A DNA stretch of 9,315 nt from Spirochaetales bacterium. GTDB lineage: Bacteria; Spirochaetota; Spirochaetia; SZUA-6; DRHE01. The DNA is taken from positions 1 through 9,315 of the forward strand of contig JAFGFV010000579.1 in NCBI GenBank assembly GCA_016930895.1, in the 5' to 3' direction. The notes under the pieces were generated by a model. It worked only from the letters and a program-made list of their open reading frames with translations. It did no database searches and was not told where the DNA came from. Shown piece after piece: positions 1 to 5,099 of the stretch (positions within the stretch are counted from its first letter, which is position 1; the number at the start of each line of letters is the position of its first letter). The position numbers were made by a program, and so were the translations under genes.

Positions 1-254
1 ATCCCCTCCAGGTACATCGCCCCGGAAGTGGGGCGGGCCAGCCCGGTCAGGAGGTTGATGGTCGTGGTCTTGCCGGCACCGTTGGGTCCCAGGAAGCCGA
101 AGATCTCACCCCGCCGGACGGCGAAGCTCATCCCGTCCACGGCGGTCACGCCCTCGAAGCGCTTGACCAGGCCCTCCGCCTTGAGCACCTCCTCGGCGTC
201 TCCCGCAGTCCCTGCAGCCCCCGCGGCCTCCTCAGCCTCGCCTCGCTTCAGCAT
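1..254 (-). CDS. ABC transporter ATP-binding protein, N-terminal part
   Basis: ATPase subunit of an ABC transporter, hydrolysing ATP in the cytoplasm to drive a membrane partner that lies outside the window. The visible 84 residues hold the start of the nucleotide-binding domain: an A-loop region LVKRFEGVTAVDG (about 29-41), then Walker A GPNGAGKTT at 56-64 followed by TINLLTGL. The FGFLGPNGAGKTT context is typical of ABC-2/DrrA-type exporter ATPases, but the Q-loop, signature and Walker B lie beyond the edge, so the substrate cannot be read. The first 22 residues are an Ala/Glu-rich extension unusual for the family. The ATG lies inside the last codons of the arsR gene (ATGCTGA, 7-base overlap), indicating translational coupling and shared control by that repressor. 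Confidence 0.93.
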   Translation of the reverse strand, partial: MLKRGEAEEAAGAAGTAGDAEEVLKAEGLVKRFEGVTAVDGMSFAVRRGEIFGFLGPNGAGKTTTINLLTGLARPTSGAMYLEG

Positions 255-562
255 TGGACCTTCGCCTCCTCTTCCTCCGCCGTGGCCCCACCATGCCGGG
301 CAAACAGCTCCATGGCCCGGCGGAGCGCCTGCAGCCGTTCCCGTTCGAGGCTGTAGTGCACCATGTAGCCGCGCTTCTGAGCGCTCACCAGACCGGCCTG
401 CCGGAGAACCGCCAAATGCTGAGAGACCGCCGGCTGGGTGATGTCCAGGCAGCGGGTTATGGCCTTCACACACAGGGGGCGCTCTGCGATCAGCTCCAGG
501 ATCCTCAGGCGGACCGGCAGGGAGAGCGCCTTGTGCAGCCGGGCCAGCTCCTCCCGATTCAT
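248..562 (-). CDS. ArsR-family winged-helix transcriptional repressor
   Basis: A 104-residue DNA-binding repressor, usual length for ArsR/SmtB proteins. Residues 10-28 (HKALSLPVRLRILELIAER) form the conserved first helices; the helix-turn-helix follows, with recognition helix around 42-58 (TQPAVSQHLAVLRQAGL), then the wing (SAQKRGYMVHYSL). In metal-sensing ArsR the helix motif is ELCVCDL; here the same place reads PLCVKAI, so only one of the two cysteines (C31) remains and the classical As(III)/Sb(III) site is incomplete. It may sense another ligand or redox state. The C-terminus is acidic (EEEE) and ends in Cys. It overlaps the ABC ATPase gene by 7 bases, so it probably regulates that transporter. 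No Shine-Dalgarno sequence precedes the ATG; a promoter-like pair sits 6 bases upstream instead. Confidence 0.93.
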   Translation of the reverse strand: MNREELARLHKALSLPVRLRILELIAERPLCVKAITRCLDITQPAVSQHLAVLRQAGLVSAQKRGYMVHYSLERERLQALRRAMELFARHGGATAEEEEAKVQC

Positions 563-568
563 AAGAAG

Positions 569-597
569 ATGCTAATGGACTTTCTCATTTCGATCAA
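569..597 (-). promoter_or_regulatory. Candidate promoter of arsR, leaderless type
   Basis: On the minus strand TTGATC (592-597) is followed after exactly 17 bases by TAGCAT (569-574), each matching the sigma-70 consensus at 4 of 6 positions. Only 6 bases separate the -10 from the arsR ATG, so transcription would start at about the A of the start codon. The lack of any GGAG-like site upstream fits a leaderless mRNA. Inferred from sequence only. Confidence 0.45.
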
Positions 598-663
598 GGG
601 GCGGCGGCCCCACTTGCCCGCGAGAGATGCTCTCCGGCTGTCCGGACGCCAGATTCGGACCTG

Positions 664-698
664 TTGAAAACCGGGCGCACTTACTGTTCAAATAGTGA
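664..698 (+). promoter_or_regulatory. Candidate blaI promoter with overlapping dyad operator
   Basis: TTGAAA (664-669, 5 of 6 to consensus) is followed after 18 bases by TCAAAT (688-693, 4 of 6). An imperfect dyad, TTACTGTTCAAATAGTGA at 681-698, with arms TTACT/AGTGA (4 of 5 pairs), is centred on the -10. BlaI/MecI operators are dyads with TACT-like arms and commonly overlap the promoters of their own genes. The position upstream of a blaI-like start codon at 714 supports an autoregulatory operator. The same sequence could also act on the divergent arsR gene. Confidence 0.35.
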
Positions 699-713
699 CA
701 TACCGACGGCGAT

Positions 714-846
714 ATGAGCAGGCGTCTCCAGCAGGGGCTGAGTAAGAGCGAACGGCAGATCAAGGACGTGATCTACCGCTACACTCCGACAATCCCGCAT
801 GGAAGAGCCACGCGATCCGCCATCCAGAACCTGCTCCGAACCTATT
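714..846 (+). pseudogene. blaI: BlaI/MecI-family repressor, 5' part with internal deletion
   Basis: Remnant of a BlaI-type winged-helix repressor, the partner of BlaR1 metalloproteases. From the ATG at 714 it reads MSRRLQQGLSKSERQIKDVI, the conserved N-terminal helix of the family (compare LSKRERQIMDVLY). It then jumps in frame to YTPTIPHGRATRSAIQNLLR, which in full-length members is the wing end and the linker to the dimerisation domain. Roughly 45 residues carrying the recognition helix are therefore missing, with a TAC repeat at the deletion point (about 771-783). After LLRTY the blaI similarity stops at about 846, where antisense DUF5615 toxin sequence begins. The frame stays open far beyond, but that sequence has no blaI character. 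It cannot make a functional repressor. A full-length neighbour would be needed to size the deletion precisely. Confidence 0.75.
802..846 (+). repeat. 45-bp direct repeat, copy 1 (blaI linker segment)
   Basis: Matches 5055-5099 at 42 of 45 positions (differences at 828, 836 and 839). The first 26 bases are identical. Both copies are in the blaI reading frame and encode ATRSAIQ(N/H)LLRTY. It marks the end of blaI-like sequence in the upstream remnant. Confidence 0.95.
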
Positions 847-948
847 CAGGTCCGCGAAACAGTGGAATTCATGCCCGCCTACGCGAAGGGCATGCACGCT
901 CCCGGGATCCATGCTCTCGTCAGCGAGGCAGGTCAAGCTATGCGCCAA
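847..948 (-). pseudogene. DUF5615 PIN-like toxin, N-terminal fragment
   Basis: The frame beginning with TTG at 948 reads LTCLADESMDPGSVHALRVG, then GHEFHCFADL. This is the start of DUF5615 (PIN-like, probable nuclease) proteins, which begin FLADE(N/S)-type and carry an early acidic residue of the active site; here D10 and E11. Similarity stops after about residue 34, exactly where the antisense blaI remnant begins, so the rest of the roughly 110-residue toxin, including the further acidic residues, is gone. The frame runs on to 760 but only through blaI antisense. The start overlaps the last 11 bases of the antitoxin gene, the normal arrangement for DUF433-DUF5615 pairs. Presumed non-functional. 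Confidence 0.68.
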
Positions 949-1174
949 TGGGGAGAATGGCGTCGGAGCAGAGTACGTCCACCGCGTACTTCATGGCCGC
1001 CTGCAACCCTTCGCGGGTCAGGGTCGGACGAGAGTCGAGGATCTGCTCGATGGACTCGCCGGCCGCCAGCTCCTCCAAGATCAGCTTTGCGGTGATGCGC
1101 GTTCCCGTTACCACCGGCTTGCCCATCATCACGTTGGGGTCAGACGCAATCCTGGCGTTCGCCATACGCGCCAA
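938..1174 (-). CDS. DUF433 antitoxin-like protein
   Basis: A 78-residue DUF433 (VapB-like) protein, the antitoxin or DNA-binding partner of DUF5615 toxins. The diagnostic core RIASDPNVMMGKPVVTGTRI occupies residues 8-27. It is followed by the helical part LILEELAAGESIEQIL and TLTREGLQAAMKYA, all expected for the family, and the length is normal. Start choice: GGAGG at 1183-1187 is 8 bases from a TTG at 1174 but 17 from the first ATG at 1165, so I prefer TTG; starting at ATG would remove three residues. The downstream toxin is truncated, so this is probably an orphan antitoxin that may still bind its own operator. It lies 104 bases behind the HDOD gene on the same strand. Confidence 0.85.
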   Translation of the reverse strand: MARMANARIASDPNVMMGKPVVTGTRITAKLILEELAAGESIEQILDSRPTLTREGLQAAMKYAVDVLCSDAILPIGA

Positions 1175-1215
1175 GCCCTTCACCTCCAAGCGCCTGAGCG
1201 AGGTGCTGTGGAAGG

Positions 1216-1249
1216 CTCTGAAGGCAAGAGAGCGCTGAGTACTTCAGAG
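1216..1249. repeat. Inverted repeat upstream of the antitoxin gene
   Basis: Perfect 8-bp arms CTCTGAAG (1216-1223) and CTTCAGAG (1242-1249) flank an 18-base centre that itself contains the palindrome AGCGCT (1231-1236). It sits between the stop of the HDOD gene and the start of the antitoxin gene, both on the minus strand. It could be an autoregulatory operator of the toxin-antitoxin unit or the stem of a terminator, though no T-tract follows. Confidence 0.4.
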
Positions 1250-1277
1250 TGAGCCATCCCGCGGCCGACGGGCCTCG

Positions 1278-2906
1278 TCAGCCTCGGTCACGTTTCTCGA
1301 CATACAGCTGAAGGCCATCCTCCGTCGTCGTACTCCGCAGCAGCCCGGCGCGTTGAGTGTCGTCCAGCAGGGGGTATACGGCCTGCGATACCACGAGGCA
1401 ACCGGCCACCTTGTGGCTCTTCATCATGTGCCCGAGGCAGTTCAGCACGCGGGAGTACTTCTTGCCGCCATGGAGAGCCGGTTCCTTGAGCTCCCGGCCG
1501 GCGTGCATGTGATAGTAGAACCGGAACTGCAGCCCGGCGGAAATGCTGAGCCTGCTCGCCTGACTCTCGAGCCACTTCCACATCTCTATCGCGGACTCGA
1601 CGGAGTCGAAGGCCAGAATGTAGGAGTCTCCTCCGGCCTGGATAACTGTCACCGATTGCGGTCCGAGAGCCGCCAGCTGCTCTCCCACGAAATCGTGGTA
1701 CGCCTTCATTACGCTCTCGGCCCGCACGAGGTGCATCCGTCCCGTGACGGCACTGTGCCCGACCACGTCGAATCCGAGGTACACGCGCTGCGTGTAGGAC
1801 ATGTCGGCGATGCCGTGCAGCTTCTCGAGCAGCATCTCGACAACCTCGAGCTGGATCCTTTCGTCAGCCCCCTCGATCGCCTCGAACACCGCGTTGTTGA
1901 TCGTCGAAAACCGCGATTCAGCGTCGGATGCAAACCGGATCCCGAACGTGCGGGCGCCGCCATCCACCCCGCTGAACTTGAGGTAATCGCGCATCTCCTG
2001 CTGGATTCGCGAGAGGCAGTCGACCCCCGTCTGACGATCGAGATCGAACTCCTGAGAAAGGTCGCGGAAGACCTCTTCGTTGACCCGCGCCACGTGCGTG
2101 CCGTTGGACGGGTCGAAAGGCAGCTCGCGGAGGTAGAGCCTGTGGCAGAGATAGAAGTAACGCGAGAGCCGGCTGCTGAATTTCTTGTCGTGGTGCTCGG
2201 CAAGAGCCCTTACCACGGACTCCGGATACTGCAGGCTCTTCATCGCGGTTACGGCGAAACTCCTGTGGTCGATCACGCCCTTGACCGGGAAGTACTTGGC
2301 CAGCAGCTCCTGCTCCGTGACCAGGGGCCAGTCATAGTCGCTGATCCGGTGCACGATCCTTTGCCTTAGGGCAATATGGACTTCCGGAAAGACCTCGGCA
2401 ATGACGACCTTCCCGATGTCGTGGATCATTGCCATGAGGTGCAGCACGAACGTCGGCACCGGGCTTCCGGGGCCAGTCGGAAACTCATGCGCCAGGGCTT
2501 GCTGAACGCTGGTGGACCGATCGTGGAACGCGACCACGGTGGCCGCGAACAGATGCGTGTGGATCTGGTACTTGGTGAACGGGAAACCGTTCCTGCTCGC
2601 CCGCCTGAAATACGCGGCGTCATGCAGCATTTCCGCCATCTCATGCTTCATGGCGCGGTCGCCCATCTGCGTGATCACCTTCAACAGCGGATCCTTGGAG
2701 GTGAACTCGCCCGGAAACACGGCCGACTTGCCGAGCTGCAGGAACCTCGCACACAGCGCCGGCTCTTTCCTGATCGCCGCTGCCGCTTCCTTCAGGTCCA
2801 CGTAGTCACGCGCGTACAGCGACTGCAGCCTACGCAGGATGCGGAGATTGACGATGATGTGCCGCATGCATTCCAGCAGCTTCGGTTCAGGCGACGTATC
2901 AGCCAC
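1278..2906 (-). CDS. HDOD domain protein with C-terminal class III cyclase-like domain
   Basis: Predicted cytoplasmic signalling protein of 542 residues from GTG 2906. An HDOD domain covers about 20-260: AIRKEPALCARFLQLGKSAV (44-63), MAMIHDIGKVV with the HD pair at 162-163, and FAVTAMKSLQYPESVVRALAEHH. The last 168 residues resemble class III nucleotide cyclases: GFDVVGHS supplies the first metal aspartate (D380), GGDSYILAF the second (D427), and RVLNCLGHM aligns with the catalytic VNLAARL segment. There the Asn is kept but the transition-state Arg four residues later is His, so activity is doubtful or altered. HDOD proteins usually regulate rather than hydrolyse. The frame is open upstream and fused to lipoprotein-like sequence; I start at GTG 2906 because of a promoter-like pair just upstream. 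GTG 2918 and ATG 2867 are alternatives. Confidence 0.8.
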   Translation of the reverse strand: MADTSPEPKLLECMRHIIVNLRILRRLQSLYARDYVDLKEAAAAIRKEPALCARFLQLGKSAVFPGEFTSKDPLLKVITQMGDRAMKHEMAEMLHDAAYFRRASRNGFPFTKYQIHTHLFAATVVAFHDRSTSVQQALAHEFPTGPGSPVPTFVLHLMAMIHDIGKVVIAEVFPEVHIALRQRIVHRISDYDWPLVTEQELLAKYFPVKGVIDHRSFAVTAMKSLQYPESVVRALAEHHDKKFSSRLSRYFYLCHRLYLRELPFDPSNGTHVARVNEEVFRDLSQEFDLDRQTGVDCLSRIQQEMRDYLKFSGVDGGARTFGIRFASDAESRFSTINNAVFEAIEGADERIQLEVVEMLLEKLHGIADMSYTQRVYLGFDVVGHSAVTGRMHLVRAESVMKAYHDFVGEQLAALGPQSVTVIQAGGDSYILAFDSVESAIEMWKWLESQASRLSISAGLQFRFYYHMHAGRELKEPALHGGKKYSRVLNCLGHMMKSHKVAGCLVVSQAVYPLLDDTQRAGLLRSTTTEDGLQLYVEKRDRG

Positions 2907-3269
2907 GGCTGCTAACACTATCCCACAACGCCCCGCGCTCTGCAAGCCGCTGCCCGAACCAATGTCGGACCCAAGGTGACTGCTTTTCCCCGTGATCGTC
3001 ACGTTCCCCCGGATGATAGTTGCCCCGGCACCGCGCCCGATAACGGTGACTTTGTTGGCCCTGATGGTCAGATCCCCGACGTACTCCGCCGCCCCCAGCC
3101 TGAAGGTAGTGTTGCTGCCGATCGCGGGGTACTGCGGGCCTTGTTCTTCAGGGGGCGCGCCCCTGCCCGGAGCGGGGACGGCCACGTAGAGGCTGGTGCA
3201 TCCGGTCAGCGGGGTCACCAAGACTGCCGCCGCGATTCCAGGGCGGCACGCCCCTTTGGTCGATCTCAC
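2907..3269 (-). pseudogene. Lipoprotein 5' fragment fused in frame to the HDOD gene
   Basis: From GTG 3269 the translation has a lipoprotein signal: basic VRSTKGACRPG, hydrophobic IAAAVLV, then lipobox LTGC with Cys24. The following 70 residues are rich in short V/I/T strands (YVGDLTIRANKVTVIGRGAG, then ATIIRGNVTITG), a pattern like secreted beta-helix or DUF3060-type surface lipoproteins. After ITGKSSHLGSD the strand pattern decays, and the frame enters the HDOD protein without a stop. A lipid-anchored periplasmic N-terminus on a cytoplasmic HDOD-cyclase makes no topological sense, so I read this as a truncated lipoprotein gene fused by a deletion. A real 663-residue fusion cannot be excluded. 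The GTG is 20 bases behind the stop of the small membrane ORF, so it may share that transcript. The ribosome-binding site is weak (AAAGAAG). Confidence 0.45.
2917..2945 (-). promoter_or_regulatory. Candidate promoter for the HDOD-cyclase gene
   Basis: On the minus strand TTGCAG (2940-2945) and GATAGT (2917-2922) are separated by 17 bases, with 4 of 6 matches each. The -10 ends 10 bases before GTG 2906, so the transcript would have a leader of only a few bases. It lies inside the open frame that joins lipoprotein-like and HDOD sequence and argues for an independent HDOD start. Weak on its own. Confidence 0.25.
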
Positions 3270-3289
3270 CAGCTTGCTTCTTTCACGCC

Positions 3290-3388
3290 TCAGGCATAGC
3301 GCCGGGCGGCGATCCAGAGGGCGATCAGGAAGACCGCGTCCGTCAGCTGGAGCCAGAATACCGAGTCTGCCGTGAATCGTTGCCGCAT
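3290..3388 (-). CDS. Small single-span membrane protein (32 aa)
   Basis: A 32-residue open frame starting at ATG 3388 behind an excellent ribosome-binding site (GGGAGGAG, 5 bases from the ATG). The peptide begins MRQRFTADS, has a hydrophobic segment at about 18-28 (AVFLIALWIAA) and ends RRYA, a short membrane peptide with a basic C-terminal flank. I recognise no family. It is the second of two tiny genes with strong ribosome sites on this strand, followed 20 bases later by the lipoprotein fragment. Length alone would not support it; the ribosome site and transmembrane character do. It could be a small regulatory or toxin-like membrane peptide, but nothing shows which. Confidence 0.5.
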   Translation of the reverse strand: MRQRFTADSVFWLQLTDAVFLIALWIAARRYA

Positions 3389-3465
3389 GGTTTCTCCTCC
3401 CGTCCTGCGTACATGCAGTGTGGTAGAGCGCGGGGGTCGGGCGCCGGCAGTCCACGGCGAACAGG

Positions 3466-3612
3466 CTACTGCCGGGCTGCGAGCTCGAATCCCCCGCTTG
3501 CCGCATACGCTGTCGAGCAGCCCAACTCTTCGGCGCCGAGGGAGATGACGATGCGGATCAGCGGGCTCCCGGGTTGAGGCTTCCGCATTCGCGTGCATAC
3601 GTCGCTGGGCAT
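3466..3612 (-). CDS. Small hypothetical protein (48 aa)
   Basis: Opens at ATG 3612 with an AGGAG ribosome-binding site 7 bases upstream (GGAAAGGAGAGCCACC) and ends at TAG 3466. About 38 of 48 codons end in G or C, in line with coding sequence here. The peptide MPSDVCTRMRKPQPGSPLIR is basic at first, then has a short hydrophobic stretch (IRIVISLGAEELG) and a Ser/Ala/Gly-rich end (STAYAASGGFELAARQ). There is no signal peptide and no domain I know. It begins the minus-strand side of a divergent 162-base intergenic region and precedes the 32-residue membrane ORF by 77 bases. The function is unknown. Confidence 0.4.
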   Translation of the reverse strand: MPSDVCTRMRKPQPGSPLIRIVISLGAEELGCSTAYAASGGFELAARQ

Positions 3613-3671
3613 GGTGGCTCTCCTTTCCCTGTCGCTGCTCCGTGAACAACCGCGGCCTGCTCCTCAAGCTT

Positions 3672-3711
3672 TCCGCAGCCTGCGGACTGCGCGGCCGAAA
3701 TCGGGTATACT
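3672..3711 (+). promoter_or_regulatory. Divergent intergenic region: dyad overlapping a candidate promoter
   Basis: TCCGCA-GCC-TGCGGA (3672-3686) is a perfect 6-bp inverted repeat. Its right part overlaps a weak -35 (CGGACT, 3683-3688), which stands 17 bases from TATACT (3706-3711, 5 of 6 to the -10 consensus). The start of transcription would be near 3718, giving a leader of about 57 bases to the ATG at 3775. The -10 contains the palindrome GTATAC, so it could also serve the small gene on the minus strand. The dyad is well placed for a repressor. Confidence 0.4.
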
Positions 3712-3774
3712 ATCCGGCCGGGGGGGCGAAGAGCCGCCAGCGGTGAATCTGATTGCCGAGTATGGAGAAAAAGG

Positions 3775-4401
3775 ATGCGGACATCGAGGGGGGTCGCCGC
3801 GATGGCCATGCAGCGACCCGATGGAGTTCCGAGGCTCCTGGCGGATCTCCCGCCGGTGAGCAGCGGCGGCGGCCTCGTCGTGATCTTCCTGGCGCTGACG
3901 GCGGTGTTGCCTGTGGTGGCGCAGAGCGGCGAGGGACCCCCGGAGGGGTTTCACCTCGGCCTGCTGGCGGGAGTCGTGATCGATCCGGCACCATGTCGCA
4001 TCGAACAGGCGCACGGCGCCGCCGGAGTGGTCCTGGGCTACCAGGGGCGCTGCGCGGTCTCGCTGCGTCCGGCCCTGCTGTTCAACTCCCGGAGCGTGCT
4101 GGTGCGGCTGCCGGTGGTGCTGCGGGTGCCCCTTTTTGGCCGGCCGAGGGCCGGCCCGGAGACGGGGCGGGCCCTTTCCTTCGGCCTGATCGGCGCAGCC
4201 GGGGCGGGCACCTGGACGGGGGATGTCCTGCGCCTGCAGCCGCTGCTGAGCGCCGGTGTCGAGATGTCTGCCGGTCCCCTATGGCTTTCCGCCGCGGCCA
4301 CCGCCATGCTCGGCCATGAGAGCGTCGACCTGCTCGGCGATTTGTTGCTGATGTACCTGTGGACGGTGCAGTCGCCGGAAGCCGGGCCTCGCCGTCCTTA
4401 G
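3775..4401 (+). CDS. Secreted, probably outer-membrane barrel-like hypothetical protein
   Basis: 208 residues from ATG 3775, which has GGAG at 3764-3767, 7 bases upstream. After an unusually long N-region there is a hydrophobic stretch LVVIFLALTAVLPVVA (34-49), then QS, a plausible signal-peptidase site. A start at GTG 3856 would give a textbook 22-residue signal but has no ribosome site. The mature part is made of alternating short strands and glycines (HLGLLAGVVID, GAAGVVLGYQGRCAVSLRPA, SFGLIGAAGAGTW, LQPLLSAGVEMSAGPLWLSA), the pattern of a small beta-barrel protein. Two cysteines (near 74 and 88) could pair. I cannot name a family. It stands alone on the plus strand, divergent from the small genes. 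The frameshifted remnant at 4690-5052 has similar barrel character on the other strand. Confidence 0.65.
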   Translation: MRTSRGVAAMAMQRPDGVPRLLADLPPVSSGGGLVVIFLALTAVLPVVAQSGEGPPEGFHLGLLAGVVIDPAPCRIEQAHGAAGVVLGYQGRCAVSLRPALLFNSRSVLVRLPVVLRVPLFGRPRAGPETGRALSFGLIGAAGAGTWTGDVLRLQPLLSAGVEMSAGPLWLSAAATAMLGHESVDLLGDLLLMYLWTVQSPEAGPRRP

Positions 4402-4689
4402 ACTCACAGGGCGCAGGGTGCCGGGGCCCCAGGTGCAGGTCAATCCCCCGGAGGCCTTCCAGGCGGCGCGCTCGCACCGCCCTGATCCGCAAGAGGAGAT
4501 TCGGGGCCGACGAGCTTACCATGCCGGATGCAAGATCGACGATCGCAGCTCTTCGGCATTTCACCTTCTTCAGCTCAGGCAGCGTGACGCTCAGGTCGCA
4601 GTTCGAGTCGCACTTCGAATCGCGGGCGGCTGGGCCGCCGCGTCCTGAAGCCTGTCCGGATACTGAGGGGCTCCCGACCGCCGGCCGGG
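4402..4689. other. Region with no supported gene
   Basis: Between the barrel-like gene and the barrel remnant both strands carry long open frames of Arg/Pro/Ala-rich translation, as expected of GC-rich non-coding DNA. The minus strand contains a short stretch (about 4550-4620) reading DLSVTLPELKKVK that could be a decayed C-terminus of the remnant to the right, in the same frame as its downstream half. I find no start, ribosome site or family pattern. Confidence 0.4.
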
Positions 4690-5052
4690 AGACCCGGGGA
4701 TGGAACCTTCCGCGGCCCAGGGTGGCGCCGATGGAGATGCCGAAGGCCTGACCCTTGGGAGCCAGCTCGTCTCCCGCCTCGGCGTGGCGCCACGGGACTC
4801 CGAGACCGAGGCGGAGAGGGGGGCCCCCGCCCCGAGGGCCAGCCTCGCTGCAGCACCGCCTCCCCGAACAGATCGATGTCCCAGACCGAGCCGCTCAAGG
4901 TGAGCATGCCCTTGGGGCGGAGCACCAGGTCGGGCCGGTAGTACGCGCCCGGGCCCAGCTCGTAGTTCCCGACCACCAGCTCGAGCTTGGGGGCGCAGGC
5001 CAGGCCCCCGGGACGCGTCACGTCCTCGGCCGCGATCACGTGGAGGTACAGA
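4690..5052 (-). pseudogene. Frameshifted barrel-like outer-membrane protein remnant
   Basis: From about 5052 downward one minus frame reads like a beta-barrel: LHVIAAEDVTRP, then KLELVVGNYELGPGAYYRPD, then GMLTLSGSVWDIDLFGEAVL. After about 4848 that frame degrades to Arg/Pro noise, and a different minus frame takes over with LRLGLGVPWRHAEAGDEL and APKGQAFGISIGATLGRG (about 4816-4700). The shift falls in a run of G and C tracts at 4819-4836. The 5' end is missing: no start precedes the barrel sequence, and the junction with the blaI 3' remnant lies at about 5050. The gene is therefore a fragment with a frameshift, unless the shift is a sequencing error in the homopolymers. Family not recognised; glycine/tyrosine-rich amphipathic strands suggest an outer-membrane location. 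Confidence 0.55.
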
Positions 5053-5054
5053 TA

Positions 5055-5099
5055 GAAGAGCCACGCGATCCGCCATCCAGCACCTGCTTCGCACCTATT
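5055..5099 (+). repeat. 45-bp direct repeat, copy 2 (blaI linker segment)
   Basis: Second copy of the segment at 802-846, 42 of 45 identical, same strand and same coding frame. Here it begins the blaI-like sequence, whereas copy 1 ends it. The 4.2 kb between them contains all the truncated genes of the middle region. Confidence 0.95.

Noticed and set aside
760..846. Shared peptide WRIAWLF in the toxin frame and, near 5060, in the barrel remnant frame
   Set aside because: It is simply the antisense of the duplicated blaI segment and not evidence that the two proteins are related.
847..1238. Continuation of the blaI frame after 846
   Set aside because: No BlaI similarity after LLRTY; the sequence is antisense of the DUF433/DUF5615 genes, whose own frames are recognisable.
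1353..2369. Long plus-strand open frame (338 codons)
   Set aside because: Exact antisense of the HDOD-cyclase gene; composition is Arg/His/Leu-rich with no family pattern, whereas the minus strand shows clear domains.
3153..3165. Palindrome GGGGCGCGCCCC
   Set aside because: Lies within the lipoprotein coding frame (RGAP) and has no T-tract or promoter context.
3270..3506. Upstream extension of the lipoprotein-HDOD frame
   Set aside because: It lies over the two small genes in another frame, has no ribosome site, and the lipoprotein signal starts naturally at 3269.
4136..4160. Clustered GGCCGGCC-type palindromes here, near 6580 and near 7230
   Set aside because: Expected in DNA this rich in G and C; no spacing, strand or gene-boundary pattern makes them more than composition.
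802..5099. Transposon or integron bounded by the 45-bp direct repeat
   Set aside because: No transposase, integrase or terminal inverted repeats in the 4.2 kb between them, and the repeat is blaI coding sequence rather than an element end.
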